A DNA stretch of 64,000 nucleotides from Alternaria dauci (GCF_042100115.1 NC_091280.1:1860001-1924000), one strand, 5' to 3'. Counted from the first letter of the stretch, positions 44,148 to 56,728 are shown. Made by a program: numbers and translations. Notes: generated from the letters alone by a model not told the origin.

Positions 44148-45772
44148 TGTATGTTTGGGGCGTGGGGTGGATGTGATAAACGAGATGAAAGGGTACAAAG
44201 ATGAAAGATTGGCACAGCGGACGCGCAATTATGCCTGCTGTTAGTCCAGTGTGGCAAAGAATACTGTAGATCCAAGGTGGTACGAGTGTGCTGTAAAACG
44301 GAAGGGTGAGCCTTGCGCTTTATATGCAGAGTGTACTCTCTCCATAGGAGACAGGACCAGTAAGCAGTGGCTTGATGACCATGCAGTTGTGATACGCAGA
44401 ATTTACCCAGTAGCTTGCGAACGGGAATATCGGAAACCTCTGAAAGGGCATGCTGAAGCGTCTGGGCAAACCTTCAAGCTGTAAGGCCATCTGCAGAGGC
44501 GAAATAATGTGGGGTGCCAGCCGTCACAATGACAGCCCGGACAGGAACTGCCTGGGACTAAGGGTCTAGTCTGTTAGACGAGTATGTCTAGATGCATATA
44601 TGGTCGGGTTGTACAGTGTCAGGGTCTGCGTTGGAATGATTTGTACCGGGGTGGTACACAATCGATAGCTTTGTATAACTATTACACAGCCGCCAAATCT
44701 TCAACACGAGGCTTGTAGTCCAATTCCGGATTTCAGTTCGACCTCCGCTTTGTTTTCGCAAGACTCGAAAGCCCACCTATGTTAGTTTTCGCCGTTGCAG
44801 CGGCACGCTTAGTGCGCTATAAGAGACCAGGGTGAAACAACGGAAGACGTGCCGAGCGGGACATCGATTGGGGCGCGACCCTGAAGAGCAATATATAGCT
44901 CGCCTATCTGAAGCCATCGGGATCCACAGTCGAGACTCTGGTTCCAATATGCTTTCATGTCGCCAAGCAAAACAACACGGCCGAGGTCGAAAGCTCTAGA
45001 GCGAATGTTCTGTTGCGAGAAAGCGTGGGTAGAGACCTGATGGGTGGTGAAATTTGAAGTACCAAGATGAAGTTATTGCGGCAACCAATGGGGTTATCCC
45101 ACTCTCAGAGTGCATAGCCAGCAGCTTCCCTGGTAGTTCTAGGCCGAACACACGGAGTTCCCGAGGTACGACTAGTGATGCCTTGAGCACTAGTTGCGTA
45201 TCAGGATAATTGTAGGGTTGGCTAGAAGGATGATCTCGTTCTGTAGTGCTTTTCGTCTGGTTGCAGCATGACGGCCGGGGGCTGCAAATTCATGCTTGTC
45301 GAGAATGTCCACTGCGACTTTATGTTACACTTTGTACTGATCGGGTACTCTCTTGTATAATCAAGAAAATCCAGACCTTACAGGCAAAGTTGATGCTGGA
45401 AACCAACAACTGCGGATGAAAACAATCTGTGGCGGCGTTGTGCCGGTCGTGCTGTATGCTAGCTCTTAGCTGCAGCCAGCAGGAAGCCTACCAGCCGCTT
45501 CGTCAGATCTCGCCCATCACCCAGAATTCACCCATGTGGCGGGAACATCGATTCTTTGTGTAAGCTGCTAAACATCTCCCTTGATAAGGTTTGGTGCACT
45601 GATGAAGGAAGACGTGGTCGAGCAAGTAACACACCTGGGCATGAAGGCCTATCGTTAGCGCGGTGACGTCATCTTGGTATGAAACAGCGCGCGATGATGT
45701 TTGCTTCACGCGTCCACAACGCCGACCTCCTCTCCGTTCCTGAAAACAACTGCCATTTCCCTAGACTTCGAA
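44148..45772. other. Divergent intergenic region
   Basis: About 1.6 kb between divergent genes. Short ORFs at 44251-44484, 44588-44776 and 44996-45190 show nothing recognisable. No RNA gene or repeat found. Confidence 0.4.
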
Positions 45773-46954
45773 ATGGGACGTCGAGACCGCCTCATCAGCG
45801 CGTCCATCTTACGCGCCATCTTCAGATCTGACGCGCCCCGGAAAGATGAAGGCGCGCGTCTAGGTCTATTCGCGCGTATATATGCCTTCTTTGCCCTGTT
45901 CAGTCTTACTCTTGCTCGATATCGCGCGTCTCTGTTCAAGAAGTTGAGGAATGAAACTTGGGAGATTGAAGAGGAAGAATACACCGAGAGCTTCCGGTCC
46001 CCTACTAAGAGCAAACGGACCAATCTGGTCCCCATAGGAGACCTGGGATACTCTGGATCAGTACGCGCTCCATATCATATATGAGATCAACCAGCTAATG
46101 CACAGCAGACATTCTTTACGACACCTAATTCCAAGTACCTGATTAAGTCACTACCACGAAAGTTCGAGCAATCCTTCTTCCGCGATCGTCTTCTCGAACC
46201 CTATGTCGAACACATGGAGCTCAACGAGGACTCCCTTCTCGTCCGTATAACAGATCTCCTCTACTGCCCCACTGCCACTCTCGGTGCTGCATTGGGTGCA
46301 GCACCGAGCCATCACATTGTAATGGAGAACATCCTCTATGGGAAGTCGAGTTGCAGCAAGGACCAGCAAAAACGCTGGGAGACATATGACCTGAAGCCGA
46401 ACGACTACTTTTACCCTGAACGCGACGTGGCCAACGGACGCCTGGCACCTGAGAGTGTCAAGGATCGACTTATTGATGAGTTTGAAGACAAGGTCCGAGT
46501 GACTATCGACGAGAAGGAGGAGCTCATTGCACAACTATCTCGGGACTCGAAGATCTTGCAAACCAACAACGCAGTCGATTACTCGTTGTTTCTCGTTCGC
46601 TATCCCGCCGACCTGAATTCGGGTGACGTGCCGCCGCCCCCCGGTCGAGGATCTACATGGCGCACAGGTGTCGTATCGCGTGACGGCAAGTGGGTTTACC
46701 GAGCCATTGTTCTCGACTTCTTCTGGTCGAAAGACGCTCTCCAGGCGCATACGATGACAGGACTGGTTAAGTTGTTCAACACGCTAAAGTTGGGGAAGGA
46801 TCACGGCCCCATGAGTATTACTACCACGAGCGATGAATACAGGCAAAGGTTCCTCGGAATGGTCGAGGATATGGTCGAGGTTCCAGACAGCACTGGTAGA
46901 CCCGCTGGAGAAATACGTAGCCCTGCACCGGTAGCTGCCAATCAGTTGGTGTAA
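45773..46954 (+). CDS. Short phosphatidylinositol-phosphate-kinase-like protein
   Basis: A 377-aa protein with a compact PIP-kinase core. Exons are 45773-46060 and 46109-46954; the phase-0 intron is 48 nt. The core starts DLGYSGSTFFTTPNSKYLIKSL, where Lys would be the ATP-binding residue, and continues FFRDRLLEPYVEHM, HHIVMENILYG, WETYDLKPNDYFYPERD, NNAVDYSLFLVRYP and YRAIVLDFFWSK. LVRYP and VLDFFW replace the usual catalytic and metal-binding strands. It lacks the other domains of Mss4 or Fab1. An N-terminal hydrophobic stretch (IYAFFALFSLTLARY) may anchor it to membrane. Kinase activity and substrate are unproven. The acceptor CACAGCAG allows a one-codon (Gln) splice variant. Confidence 0.8.
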
Positions 46955-48133
46955 AGCGGCTTATGACCGTCGATGATCTTCATTCCATTCTCCTTCGCTG
47001 GTAGCACAGCGTATGATTAGTCCGATACACAAGATACCCGGTCCATGTCTGCGCACTTGGGCTCCCATCTTTTAATCACATTCCTCAATGGAGGCCATAC
47101 AAATGCACAAAGAAAGCCATGCCTCGTGACCCATGTCATGTTGGCGGTGAGCACAAGAGCTCGAACATGGCGTCATCGCACATGGCCCCACGCGTCTGAG
47201 TGGTTGAGGCTACGAAACTGACGAGCATTGCCAACGCACAACATCTCACGATAGGCCGCGTCCGCCACGCCCGCCACGCCCAGGTAATTCCTCGTAGGAG
47301 CCCTGCGTTATGTCGCATTGCAACCCGGTTTTGAGCAAGGGAGGTACATGGAATGTGTCTCCCGAGGAGGCTTGGCCCCGTCGCCAGCCGGCAGTGAGGC
47401 CAGAACTCTGTCGGACTATATGCTGAGAATAGATGCGGTGGCAACCGTGCGTCGCATACAATTGAGTGCGGCCTCTGGAGGCTACAATAGGCGAAATCTG
47501 TGGCGCCTCAGCATTTGCGGAACAGATATGGGTATGGAAAAAAAGAGGCTTCTTGTGGTGTTCGCATCGTGCATGAATGACTGCACGATCAACGTTAATC
47601 GAGATGTGTTTCTGCACGGTAGATTCCATCTACAGCGACGATGCTGATCCCCGTGTTGCGGCTCCAATGACAGCAGTGCACGAGCCAAGCCGATGACGAA
47701 CGACGTCATTTTCGCGACGCAGACGAGGCGGCTGCCACCGAGTTGTACTATGCGTCGAATTGGCTATATTGTCGTGTGTAAGCGCACCTGCCCAATCGTA
47801 CAAATCGAATTGCTTGTTGCCGCCGTACGTCAAGAGTCACTTGCCGCGGCGCATCTTATACTTGGCCTCCTTCCCCGCGCTTCTTCTTCCCCAGAAGTCC
47901 TCTAGCAACACACTTTACCCATCTCCAAGCACAATCTATACTGCTTAGACACTATAACCCGCGCTGCACAGTCTGCTCCATTGCCACTCGTCGGCCTTCC
48001 TGCAGACTCCTCACCCCAACAAGGCTCCCTCGTCGAATCACTGGGACCGGTCGATTGCGCTCCAATCACATCGCTGCTCGCAACACAAGTCCTACGTCAC
48101 TTCGACATCCGGATTTCGCGGCCCCATTGAAAG
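46955..48133. other. Intergenic region
   Basis: ORFs overlap on both strands between 47.1 and 47.9 kb without recognisable products. The 200 bp before 48134 are C/T/A-rich, like a leader. Confidence 0.4.
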
Positions 48134-49911
48134 ATGGCAGCCCTAGCCTTCAAGGCCATCAGCTACGGCGCAGAGCAGATTCCTGACAAGTTCTTTGAAA
48201 AGATACCCGGAGGCTACTTCACGCCGGCAGAACAAAAGGAAATCAAGAAAAACCGCAAAGACCGCAGCGACAGAAAGGCAAGAGAACGACGCCACAGTGA
48301 AGAGAGATCCAGCAAGCGCAACTCACGACAGGAGCGCAGCCCGCCGGCAGGCTACTCGGACTACTACACGGACGATACCGACTACGAGCGCGACCGAGAA
48401 CAACGAAAGGGAGAGCGACGACGCGCAAAGAGTGTTGGAACGAGTGCTAGGAGAAGTCCGAGTCGGGGACGACACGGCAGACATAGCAGCGACTTGGACG
48501 GACAGCACAGCCCTCCAAGAGACATGGCTCAACCACAGCAGGGACAACCCTACTTCCCTCCTCCGCCTACATCCGAGTATAAGCCGTACAATCCACAGGA
48601 GTATGCTCCTAGCTCCGTGCAAGACCATCGCCCATATGCCGCTCCTGCCTACGGCTACTCTCCCCAGGTAAATAATCTTTCATCTTTTCGGCGCGCGACG
48701 CTCGCGACAATGCCCGAGCATCCAACACCGGCGAACAGCTGTCCGCCTCTGTTGAGAAGCCGGACAACGTCGACCTCGTCCAGCCCTTTCTCTTTTCAAC
48801 CTCATTTGCTTCGCACTCTTTCTCGTGGTTCTCCCGTTTCTGCTGCTTTCACTCCGTCTTACGAGCCGCCCCTTGCGGCCTTGCTTCAGCGCCCACTTAC
48901 TAACACTCCGAAGCCAGCAAGTGCAGAGCCACGTGGTGCTTCTCAAGACCATGTCCAGCGCGATGCTCCCAGAAGCTCTAGGTATACTCCTGGCCCTGGA
49001 TACGCGCCGTCGCCCGCGGTAGACGCGCCCATTCCGCCACCACCTGTCGGATCAAATTCTCCTATGAACCCCTATCATCATACCGACTTCCCTGCGGCTG
49101 GCACTGGCTACCAACCGTCTCCGCCGCCTTTTAGCCGTCAGCGCTCCAACTCTCAGCCTAGTTTCACGCCAGTGCCGAGCGCAACCTACCCGACTTACAT
49201 ACCCCCATCCGCTGAACAGCCAATGGTTGCATACAACGAGTCTCAATCTCGCTCTCGCCGTGAGAGCACTAAGCCTCGTCGTGAACATCGTCACAGGGCT
49301 AGGTCTGTTGACTCCCACTCCCACCAGTCCCGCTCTAGCAAAGACCACCGTCGAGATGATTCGCGCATGACTAAAGTGCGCGATAGATTCGATAGCATGG
49401 ATCTGCGCGAAAAGAGCCTGGCGGCGTCGGTGGGAGGTGCGTTGGCTGGAGGATTTGCGGGCAGGTCGCTGGGTAAGAGCAGGCTGACCACACTTGCAGG
49501 AGCAGCTGCGGGTGCGTTGGGTGCCAGGCAGATTGCGACACGCTCAAGGTAAACAACGTCACCCCATGCTTGACTGGTTTCAGTTCTAACAATACCAACA
49601 GAAGCCGAAGCGATCGCCGCTCCACGTCCCGTTCTCGCTCCCGATCCCGATCCCGGACTCGCGCGCATGAGCGTGAACGCAGCAAAGGTCCCGGCTTGCG
49701 TGCTAGAAGCCGCAGCGTGATCGATCGCTTCCGCTCCAAGTCCCGTGGCCACGACGATCGCGATTCGCGAAGGGACGATAGGCGCGATCGTGATCGCCGC
49801 CCCGACCATGGGTACGACTATGGTCGCGATGATTACGACTACTTCAGTAGCGACTCTGAGGGTGATGGCAGTCCTGTCAAGACGAAGCGGCACCGAAGGA
49901 GGGATTACTAG
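48134..49911 (+). CDS. Arg/Ser- and Pro-rich protein with C-terminal glycine zipper
   Basis: Conserved-looking fungal protein of unknown function. Exons are 48134-49548 and 49602-49911; the 53-nt phase-2 intron has a TTCTAAC branch. That gives 574 aa, or 492 aa if 48668-48913 is also an intron (donor GTAAAT, ACTTACTAAC branch; in frame, stop-free, pyrimidine-rich). Order: a short helix (AALAFKAISYGAEQIP), an Arg/Glu/Ser charged stretch, a Pro/Tyr-rich disordered region, an RS-like stretch, then a glycine zipper near 435-470 (ASVGGALAGGFAGRSLG, TLAGAAAGALGA). The final exon is extreme RS/RD repeat sequence. The zipper suggests membrane or lipid association. The RS tracts resemble splicing factors, but there is no RNA-recognition motif. 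Confidence 0.75.
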
Positions 49912-50383
49912 ACATATGTCCAGGAACGTGGCAAAGTGTAGGTTCCTACACGACTGTATTATTACACTTCTTTTTTTGCTTGTCTGTCCTCTGCGTTTCA
50001 TCGATATCTTGCGTTGATTGCTTTTTCTGCACGTATGTATTGATACGACACGACACTTTACGATTTACGACAATGAAGAATAATGGGACACGGGACGATT
50101 ACTCTTTTGTGTTCGTGGAAAGAGAGTTTAGCGCCTTGAATCAAGCGTCTTTTACGTTTGTAGGTTGTATTGTGATAGCATGGTAATAGAGAAATGTAGA
50201 CACAACGCTTCTAAATACTCCTGTGCACTTCCCTGTAAATCCAATTTCCAAACCAAATTATGCAACAAACGCCCTTCAATGCTCGTCGTAATCTCGACTC
50301 GTGGTATCATCCCAACGCTCCTATGCAAACAACACTTTTTGCATCCCTGGATCTATTTCCCCCAAACCCCAACCCGCAACCCA
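49912..50383. other. Convergent intergenic region
   Basis: AT-rich spacer between convergent stops, with a run of T near 49970. Nothing recognised. Confidence 0.4.
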
Positions 50384-51274
50384 TCAACATAGGAACGGAA
50401 TCAGATTCACTGTACCCTCCTCGGCAAACTCATTTCCTACACCCGCCTCTTGCATCGCAGCCTTGATTCTAATCTCACTCCTGGCCGCCAAGACCTGACC
50501 CGCCAACTCCACAAGACTCTGTCCACAAAGCCTCTCCCTGCCAACCATGAAGTCAAAGTAGCTTTCCGGAAAGTCAAAGTGGAGGCCCACATCCCTAACG
50601 AGAAGGTCCTTTACCGCTTTCCTGAAGAGAGAGTTGCTGTCGGCCATGTAGAATCCGGTAAGCAGCTTCTGCACCTGCAGTCGCTCAATGTCGGTTTCGG
50701 ATTTGGTGCTGACGCGATGTGGGTCCTGGGTAGAGGTGCTGTCGATGTAGCGCCGTGTGTCTGCACAGAGAGTCAAGCTGAGCAGGCTTGGCGAGACGGT
50801 GTTGAGCAGGTAAGATAAGCTAGTTGTGTAGCGTCCGGCTCCGATAGACACGGGTTTCCAGACTCCGTCGCGTGAATCTAGTGTTGTGGTCATGGAGTTG
50901 GGGTAATAGAGGAGATCGACTTCAAGATGGCGAACCAAGGGAAGGTCGGTGAGTTGGAGAGGGGGTTCAAAGGCGCCCGAGCCTTCTTCTTCTTCTTCTA
51001 CTTCCTCTACGGCATCTCGGCCGGAGTTACCCTTGGATGACGTTGGCGGTATTGAGGTGATGTAGAAGGTGTTTTTCCCAAAGAACACGGAGCGGGCTTC
51101 GTGGTGAACTTGCTTGTTGGTTCGGAGAATAGCAGTATGGAGATCATATTTGGTCTCGTGACGGGCAACAGGACCTTTGATGGATGAAGGGGTGACAAGG
51201 AGGTGCGTGTAGATGTGCAGTCGGAGTTCTGCGGGTAGGATATCCAGGAAAGGTGAACGAGTTGTCTTCACCAT
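50384..51274 (-). CDS. F-box/2EXR-like protein
   Basis: Intronless 296-aa protein. The N-terminus FLDILPAELRLHIYTHLLVTP followed by ILRTNKQVHHEARSVFFGKNTF is the fungal F-box-like/2EXR pattern, also seen in the gene at 11100-12278. An acidic run (EEVEEEEEG) precedes a C-terminal region with leucine-rich character (LPLVRHLEVDLLYYPNS). The longer frame begins at a GTG, so the ATG at 51274 is used. No catalytic features. Possible SCF-type adaptor or an orphan of this expanded family. Confidence 0.68.
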   Translation of the reverse strand: MVKTTRSPFLDILPAELRLHIYTHLLVTPSSIKGPVARHETKYDLHTAILRTNKQVHHEARSVFFGKNTFYITSIPPTSSKGNSGRDAVEEVEEEEEGSGAFEPPLQLTDLPLVRHLEVDLLYYPNSMTTTLDSRDGVWKPVSIGAGRYTTSLSYLLNTVSPSLLSLTLCADTRRYIDSTSTQDPHRVSTKSETDIERLQVQKLLTGFYMADSNSLFRKAVKDLLVRDVGLHFDFPESYFDFMVGRERLCGQSLVELAGQVLAARSEIRIKAAMQEAGVGNEFAEEGTVNLIPFLC

Positions 51275-54200
51275 GATGGACACCTAGGATGGCTTTCTCA
51301 ATCAGATGGCTTCTTCCGTCGACTTATACTGAGATGACTTGGCTGATTAGTTGGTAAGAGGACATGGGCCGATATGTCGTATAGAGAAATGAGGTTCAGG
51401 ATCCTTTGCAAGGCCAGCCCTATGGATCGTGAGACTACTCGGTGAGAAACGATTGTAGAGGTCAGCTTTCAACAACAGGCAACAGGAGCAGCAGCGTGCG
51501 AACCCCTGGTCTTTATTCTCGTTGCATGGCATCAAGTGACCCAGTCCACAATCGTCATCTGTCGCAAGCCCACGAATTCATTACACTTGACTCGCTCCAC
51601 CTAGCATTCTAGGAAGCCATATAGCCAGGAACCCCTTCACTGGTAAGAGACTTAGGACCCTGACCAAGAAAAACGTCCATGCGCCCACGATGCACACTTC
51701 CAAATACTCCTAGCCCTGCCGTCCAAAGACGCGATTGACGTGCAGATCATCGATGTTCGCAGGGATCATGTGGAAACACTGAGGCGTTCGGCTGCAGACA
51801 CCCTTGCGTCCAATGTACCGGTGTAGAAGGTGATGAAACTATGGTAGGTGCTCAGGTGGTTCGGCAAGGCTCCGGAGGGCATGTCGAGCGGCTGGCTAGG
51901 TAGGTCAATGGCATGTGCGACCGCCCCTCCCCGACATGTCAGGGAGAAAGTCCGGTAGCGCGTCTATGGTGTGTTTCTAGAAACATTGAAAAGAAGGTTT
52001 GTTCGAGTGAGGACAGGCATTGCGAGGGCGTAGTCTTGCATGTCGGCTACGCTAAGTTTACAAGTTTTGTTCTATAGTGCTTCGACGGACAAGCACGGAA
52101 CAGTCCTTAGCAACATGCCCTTGACACGAGTTTCATTGAGAGCGCTGATGAGGCCGACACGGCGAGAATACGGCATCGTGTAAAGTGGAGTTTTGTCAAG
52201 GTAGATGTAAACTTAGTTATTGTCTTGCCTGTTTGCCGCATCGGCATGTTCCTGTCATCTGGCAAACACCGGAAAACCGGGCGATTTCACTCAAGTCGGG
52301 CAGACTTCCAATCGTTCCTGTTCCCCTCCCCCTCCGCGCGCGCCCCCCCAAAGGACGACTCGGCCGAAGAGCCCGAGTAACGGCGCCGGTTTGCCCAAAC
52401 CCTTGTAGATTGAATCCAAAACAGCCTCGATTCCTAGATTGCAGCCCGCTGTGTCAACCACGGGTATATTTCGCCGCGGCACAACTTGTAGCTCCTAGAC
52501 CACCGCCTCAGATTTAGCGCGCTACCCAGGTGTATGCACCAGCCACGCTGCGCAAGGCTCAAACCATCGGCAACACTACAAAGCTACGGCATGTAGGATA
52601 CGAGAGGGATAACGGGAACGCACATGGCACGCTAACAGGATCAGCACTAGAGGCCCGGGAAGAACACTTCCACGCGAATGATGAACGAGGGAGTTGCTCA
52701 AGTCGGCTCCACACAAGCTCTTAGTTCCACTGAACCGGAAAGGGCGTCGTTTGTGCCTCACTCATGCAATGTCATGCACTGTCAAGACATCGTCTGACCT
52801 GGCCTTGGGCTTTGATCTGATTCCTTTCCCTTTACCGCTACTCGTCAGAAGCGCGCTTGTCGAGCCTCACCATTTGGACACTACATCCCGCGTCGCACAA
52901 AGAACCGAATACGACGAACCATGGACGCAAATCTGACATGCCGCAAGCCAGCCAAGATGGAACTCCCGTGTCGCCGCGGCCTGTCTGTTGCGTCTTTGCC
53001 CGAACTATTACAAAAATCGGACCCTGAACATCTTCTTACACCAATCTTGCACATCGTACATAACCCGTACCAGGGCTCTTCTATGCGTAGTCTTACTCTG
53101 GCTCTACCCCGTCTCACTCATCACCATCCCTCCCTCCCAACGACGCCTCCTAAGATGCTCGGGCAGCAAAGTAGACCCTGCTTTTCCAGCGAACCAAAAC
53201 CTCGGGGGATAAAGCTTTGATCCATACAAAGATAGCGGTGTGTGAACCGGATACAACTCCGCAATCTCAACTTGCATAATCCGCATTCTCTCGTGACGAG
53301 GGCGGGCGCTTGCCCATCACAAACGGTCCGATCTTGTGGCGTCTCCCAGGGAAAAGACATCCGAGAAAAAATTGCTTTTCATGCATTTTCGTGCATTTGT
53401 TGCAATCTAAATCCATCAACTACGCCGACGGACAGCAATCTGTCCATATTCCCGATCTGCATGTGGAAGGCGTGGCGACCGTTTCTCATTCGCTGCTCTA
53501 TTTCCGTTTTGTGTCTTGTCGCCTTGTCATGTGCATGTGAAAAGATTGTGTTGCTTGAATGGGGCACGAATACAGGATAGATCTGTTTGGGGTCGAATGC
53601 AGGGTATCAATCGCCATGGTCGATATGTAAGCCGATGGGAAGCCACATGGATAATGCCTGTGCGTCGTTTCTGCAAGATGCCGGTGAGACCAGTGGTGCG
53701 GAAGGGACAGGAGTTGTCAGTCCAAAGTTTACTCTCTCTTTGACTCCCAGACCCTGGACGTTATGAGGTCAGAATGGTACGATGTTTACCATAAGACGGG
53801 CGGACGTCGGTGTTCTGGGCGTATGCGCCATTACGCGGAATTTACATATTTTGAGAGATCATGTAAGGGTCATACCGTGACAGGGTGTCAAGCCTGGGTT
53901 TAGTGGCGGGGGCGAACATTAAGCTTTTGGAAATGGTCGGCGATTAGGCACCTGGAATAGGAAGTTGGGGGGGCAAAAGTTATGTGACTGATCGGCTATC
54001 GAACGTTGGCCCGCTATGGAGTGATGCAATGGTTTGTTTTCTTTGAGTAAGTGTGTATACACGGGCGCTCAAGTCCGCGGCCAAGGCCCTCTCTGTACTT
54101 AAGACATAGTACTGTACGTTGTACTAACGGTGAGTTCAGAAGAAAAACATTGCACATAGTACGTCTAGTTATAGATGCACTCAGAGCAGGACATAAAAGC

Positions 54201-54350
54201 ATTGTATGTATTCTAAGAGTAGGTTAGCCGCGCCTTGTGACACATAAAAACGTAATGTGCGTTCATCTCCTCCCGCGAGTCGCTAACAGACATGACTACA
54301 GCCGTTCATATCTTCTTCAAGTTACAGAACAGAAAGTGGAAATCAAGGCC
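51275..54350. other. 3-kb gene-poor region
   Basis: No supported gene. ORFs at 52185-52517, 52921-53220 and 53242-53580 lack domains and overlap opposing ORFs. A C/G-rich patch sits near 52320-52400. No terminal repeats or transposase traces seen by eye. It borders the DNA methyltransferase gene. Confidence 0.4.
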
Positions 54351-56728
54351 TTAAACAAACGACAAGTCCGCTTCTTCGTCACTCTTAGTGCTCAGGTCGA
54401 TGGTTTTGCCATTGTACTCGTCCCAGAACTGCTTTTCACGGCGACTCTTGCTTGGCACGGTATGTCTCTGTTCCCGAGTTGGGGGCGATGGCCGTGCTCG
54501 TCTGGTTATTGTCCTCGTCTGCCACGCTGAGCTGTGTACGGCTTGCGCTGCATCGCTGAGCTGAGGCGGCCGCAGGTAGCGATACTGATGTTGAGAGTTT
54601 TCAGCTGATGAGTTCGGACTGAACAAAGAACCCGCTTGAGCCGCTGGTTCAGTGATGACAACGTCCTTTTCAATCAGAGTAATATCCAAATCTTCGATAT
54701 TATCCTCTGCTGTGATAAACCCATGGTCGAATGCTTCGAGGGTTTGCGCGCAAGAGCGATAGACAAGTTCTGCCATGAGCGGAGGAAACATGTTTCCTAC
54801 TTGCCCGATGGCTCTCGAATAGCTACCAGTGAGATGATGGTTTTGTGGTAAGCTCTGTAAGACAGCAAGCTCGCGAGGTGTGAAAGCTCGTTTGCCGCTC
54901 GGATGCAAAGTCTCAACACCACTTTTCAGGATACAGTTGATGAACTTTCTATACGCGTCGTAGGGTGCACCGTTAAGCACAGGCATCTTGTGTGGTTGAT
55001 GGTAGGGGTCATTGCTTGCACGTTGCAGGTGACCAAAACGTTCCATCTTTTCGAGAGCGTCGCCAATGCTCACGTATGGTAGCAATCCACTACCCGAAGG
55101 ACCGTGGGTTGGCTTTGGGAACGGAGGGACGGGTACCCCTCGCCTACATCGAATTAGCGCCTGGATAGAATGATCGAGTTTTGTAACAAACCTAGCCGCA
55201 ATAATGATCAGGCGCTTACGAGGCTGTGGCAAGCCATAGTCAACCATGTTGACCACCTTGTAGCTGACACTATACCCTGGTTGTGCACTGGCGATATTCC
55301 TCAACAGGCGATTGAAGTGTGCCTGGTTCTTTTCCATATTCACTAGGCCGGCTGTGTTCTCCAGCACTAAGATCCTAGGCTTCAAGTGCTCTAACAGTGG
55401 CTTAATGAAGTCTAACGCTTTGATGTTCATTTCGTCGTCTCGACCTTTGATTGTACTAGACTGAGTTAGCAAAAGGATTGACATTGTGAATAAGAGTGAC
55501 TTGCTGGGCACAAGAGTAAGGCTGACATGGGTTAGATATTGACAGCACGTGGATTCTGCCAATGTGCTTGTACAGGCGTTGATCGATAAACTCGAAGGCG
55601 TCTATACAAAATGACGAACCATCTGGGTTGTTCTTTTCCCACGCCTCTATGGCTAGCTCGTCAAAGTCGAGCCCTGCGATGATTTTGAGACCTGCTTGGA
55701 CTGCACCTCTTGATGAGCCGCCTGCACCACAGCAGATGTCAACGTATGTGTAGTGCTGTTGTTTGACAGGATGTGAACGTCTACGCTTTACTGTTGGGTC
55801 GTCGAGAACCTCCAGGGATGGTGTGCGCACCGGTCGTTTTCCCAGTCGCGCGTCACGCAGTCGTTGGTCGTGTGATGCTGCTGGACTCTGTATGTGTTGA
55901 GGGCGAGGAGGATACTGGTCTGGTCTGAGGGTTTCCGATTCAGTCAGAAGCCTCATTATGCAACCGTATGCCTTTCCGTTGGGGCTGATGATTGTTGTCC
56001 ATGTCCAGCGGCAGACCAGTGGACCTTGCTCGAAGATATGGCGCTTGATGTCTTCCTTTGTATATGTGCGCTGCCACAAAGTTGCTGGTTGATCTCGAAA
56101 CGAAAGCATCGGATAAGGCTTTGTAGTGAGTATAATTTCTCTTTTCTTCTTGACATCCTTTAGATCAACATTGATCAGACCTTGGACTAGAGCAGGCCTG
56201 TCGTCATCCTCACGCACCTCGAGGTGCATCATGACTTCGTTGAGTCTTGCCGACTCGCCGTTCGACCCACGTCCTAAACGATACTTTTCCCTCAGAAACC
56301 TGTGGCCGCACAGTTGGACGCTGTTACTAGCAGTGTTGACGATTTTGGAGATCCTAAGGAAGTCACCACTGTGTAGTCCATGTTGTCGGAAGTCGGGCTT
56401 GTGAAGCTCCACAGTGTCACCGGCTTTGATTTTAGTACCGTCATGTAGTCGACAGCTCGTTATTTGAACATCTGTATCGGATGTAGTGCTGTTGTAGGCA
56501 TGTAAACGGTTGGTTGTGCTTGCTCTTCGTGTCGGTGTTGCGTCGATGGTGATAGGCCCGGAAGCATCGTTTTCCTCTTCATCCGCTATAAGAAAACTGT
56601 CAGCATGTGGAATCGATATCTTGAGTACTGAACTTACGGGGATCGATTGGCGGGATTTCATAGAGATCGTCATCATATCCCATCGAATCGTCGACGTCCC
56701 ATACATAGCGGGGGCCAGAGCCAGACAT
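54351..56728 (-). CDS. RID: RID/Masc1-type cytosine-5 DNA methyltransferase
   Basis: Fungal DNA methyltransferase of the class needed for repeat-induced point mutation (Neurospora RID) or premeiotic methylation (Ascobolus Masc1); nuclear. Four exons give 742 aa: 56728-56638, 56585-55505, 55455-55192, 55143-54351. The start MSGSGPRYVWDVDD comes from joining exons 1-2 over a 52-nt intron. A BAH-like region (TKIKAGDTVELHKPDF) precedes the catalytic half. SAM motif I is DICCGAGGSSRGA near residue 310; the catalytic loop is SNPCQPYSCAH (Cys nucleophile); then LENTAGL (motif VI), QPRKRLIIIAA (motif VIII), and the C-terminal RAIGQVGNMFPPLMAE. Motif IV reads NPCQ instead of PPCQ, and motif VI ENT instead of ENV. 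Intron 2 is probably GC-AG. Intron 3 (48 nt) is in frame and stop-free. The tail is disordered. Confidence 0.88.
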
